Shown one piece after another: positions 63,641 to 64,000 of a DNA stretch of 64,000 nucleotides. This stretch comes from an uncultured Mollicutes bacterium (GTDB taxonomy: Bacteria > Bacillota_I > Bacilli_A > Acholeplasmatales > Anaeroplasmataceae), in contig CAMELE010000004.1 in NCBI GenBank assembly GCA_945923475.1, positions 1-64,000 on the forward strand, given 5' to 3'. A model generated the notes under the pieces. The model saw only the letters and a list, made by a program, of their open reading frames with translations, made no database searches and was not told where the DNA came from. Each line of letters starts with the position of its first letter. The first letter of the stretch is position 1. A program made the translations under genes and the position numbers.

Positions 63641-64000
63641 TCTCCTTGATAGCAGTTTAGTTTACGCATTTTTTTATCGATTTCGTTCATAACAACAAGC
63701 TTTTTGCGAGTCCATAAAGGTGCTATTAAATCATCAAGAGCTGCATCGGCAGATAATCGATGGATTATTATATCCTTTCTTAGATGTCTTATTTGCTTTA
63801 TAGTAATATCTACATATTCCTCCAGTGTTTGGAGCTTAAATGGGTGTTTGATATAATCATCACCCATTTTTGTATTTTTTAAAACACACAAACTATGGAT
63901 TTTAATTCCTTGAATGTCTAGCTTGTTGATGAACTCGATTGTATTTAGCATATCCTCTTCCGTTTCACCTGGTAATCCATTTATTATATGTATTACTATC
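63613..64000 (-). CDS. C-terminal part of a radical SAM protein (YhcC/TIGR01212-like)
   Basis: About 129 codons are visible; the 5' end lies beyond the window. The frame reads VIHIINGLPGETEEDMLNTIEFINKLDIQGIKIHSLCVLKNTKMGDDY, then LQTLEEYVDITIKQIRHLRKDIIIHRLSADAALDDLIAPLWTRKKL, characteristic of the radical SAM family of YhcC. The Fe-S CxxxCxxC motif would be outside the window. Its stop lies inside the 3' end of the LeuRS-like gene, a 28-base convergent overlap. Confidence 0.88.
   Translation of the reverse strand, partial: IVIHIINGLPGETEEDMLNTIEFINKLDIQGIKIHSLCVLKNTKMGDDYIKHPFKLQTLEEYVDITIKQIRHLRKDIIIHRLSADAALDDLIAPLWTRKKLVVMNEIDKKMRKLNCYQGDQLLNGHSS

Overview
Organism. The window is AT-rich, standard-code DNA from a low-GC Gram-positive bacterium (Bacillota). 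TGA is used as a stop and TGG encodes Trp, so this is not a recoded Mycoplasma. Pyruvate:ferredoxin oxidoreductase, rubrerythrin, a SUF-only Fe-S cluster and a secreted pectin methylesterase point to an anaerobe, plausibly a gut Erysipelotrichia/Acholeplasma-like lineage; this placement is inference. TTG starts with good ribosome binding sites are common (dapA, aspartokinase, ddl and others).

Layout. 1-350: end of an rRNA operon (tRNA-Asn, 5S, tRNA-Val, tRNA-Thr). 0.5-12.5 kb: azlCD, a CoA-binding protein, pyruvate kinase, a Cys-rich small protein, a 1243-residue pectinesterase lipoprotein with a cre-like site at its promoter, a phosphodiesterase-family protein, typA and convergent pepT. 12.6-14.2 kb: a MarR regulator and a HAD-nucleotidase/guanylate-kinase fusion.

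14.2-22.2 kb is an inserted island. It carries an RRNPP-like regulator (XRE HTH plus helical repeats), a 63-residue secreted-peptide gene with a near-consensus promoter, a secreted MACPF (perforin-like) protein and two MacB-type ABC proteins. It is bounded by two 98-bp copies of the 3' end of the guanylate-kinase fusion gene. The right copy is a gene remnant that still ends 12 bases before the next gene, a SWIM/SNF2 helicase. Six of the seven differences between the copies are synonymous, as expected if they diverged as functional coding sequence in two lineages before being brought together. A second, paralogous MACPF locus at 33.3-37.8 kb (ABC ATPase, two FtsX-like permeases, MACPF) has the opposite gene order. 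I regard the pair of MACPF/ABC loci, one with a candidate peptide-sensing switch, as the most likely undescribed system here.

26.7-33.2 kb: dapA, a short aspartokinase, nifJ, nfo. 37.9-42.5 kb: a heterodimeric ABC exporter and an unknown membrane protein. 42.7-47.4 kb: sufCDSUB. 47.6-48.5 kb: Fur/PerR-type regulator plus rubrerythrin. 48.6-53.3 kb: aldo-keto reductase, mscL, and an operon of alpha/beta hydrolase, MurF-like ligase and Ddl. 53.4-58.3 kb: RDD membrane protein, PucR-type HTH protein, sugar ABC ATPase, then pgk, an unusual HPr and tpiA. 58.4-60.6 kb (minus strand): SpoU methyltransferase, DtxR/MntR regulator, a small protein, and rpsD with a structured leader. 60.9-64 kb: HAD phosphatase, a leucyl-tRNA synthetase paralogue that has lost its catalytic motifs, and the end of a radical SAM gene.

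No CRISPR array, integrase or transposase was seen. Function assignments rest on motif recognition by eye; no database searches were run.
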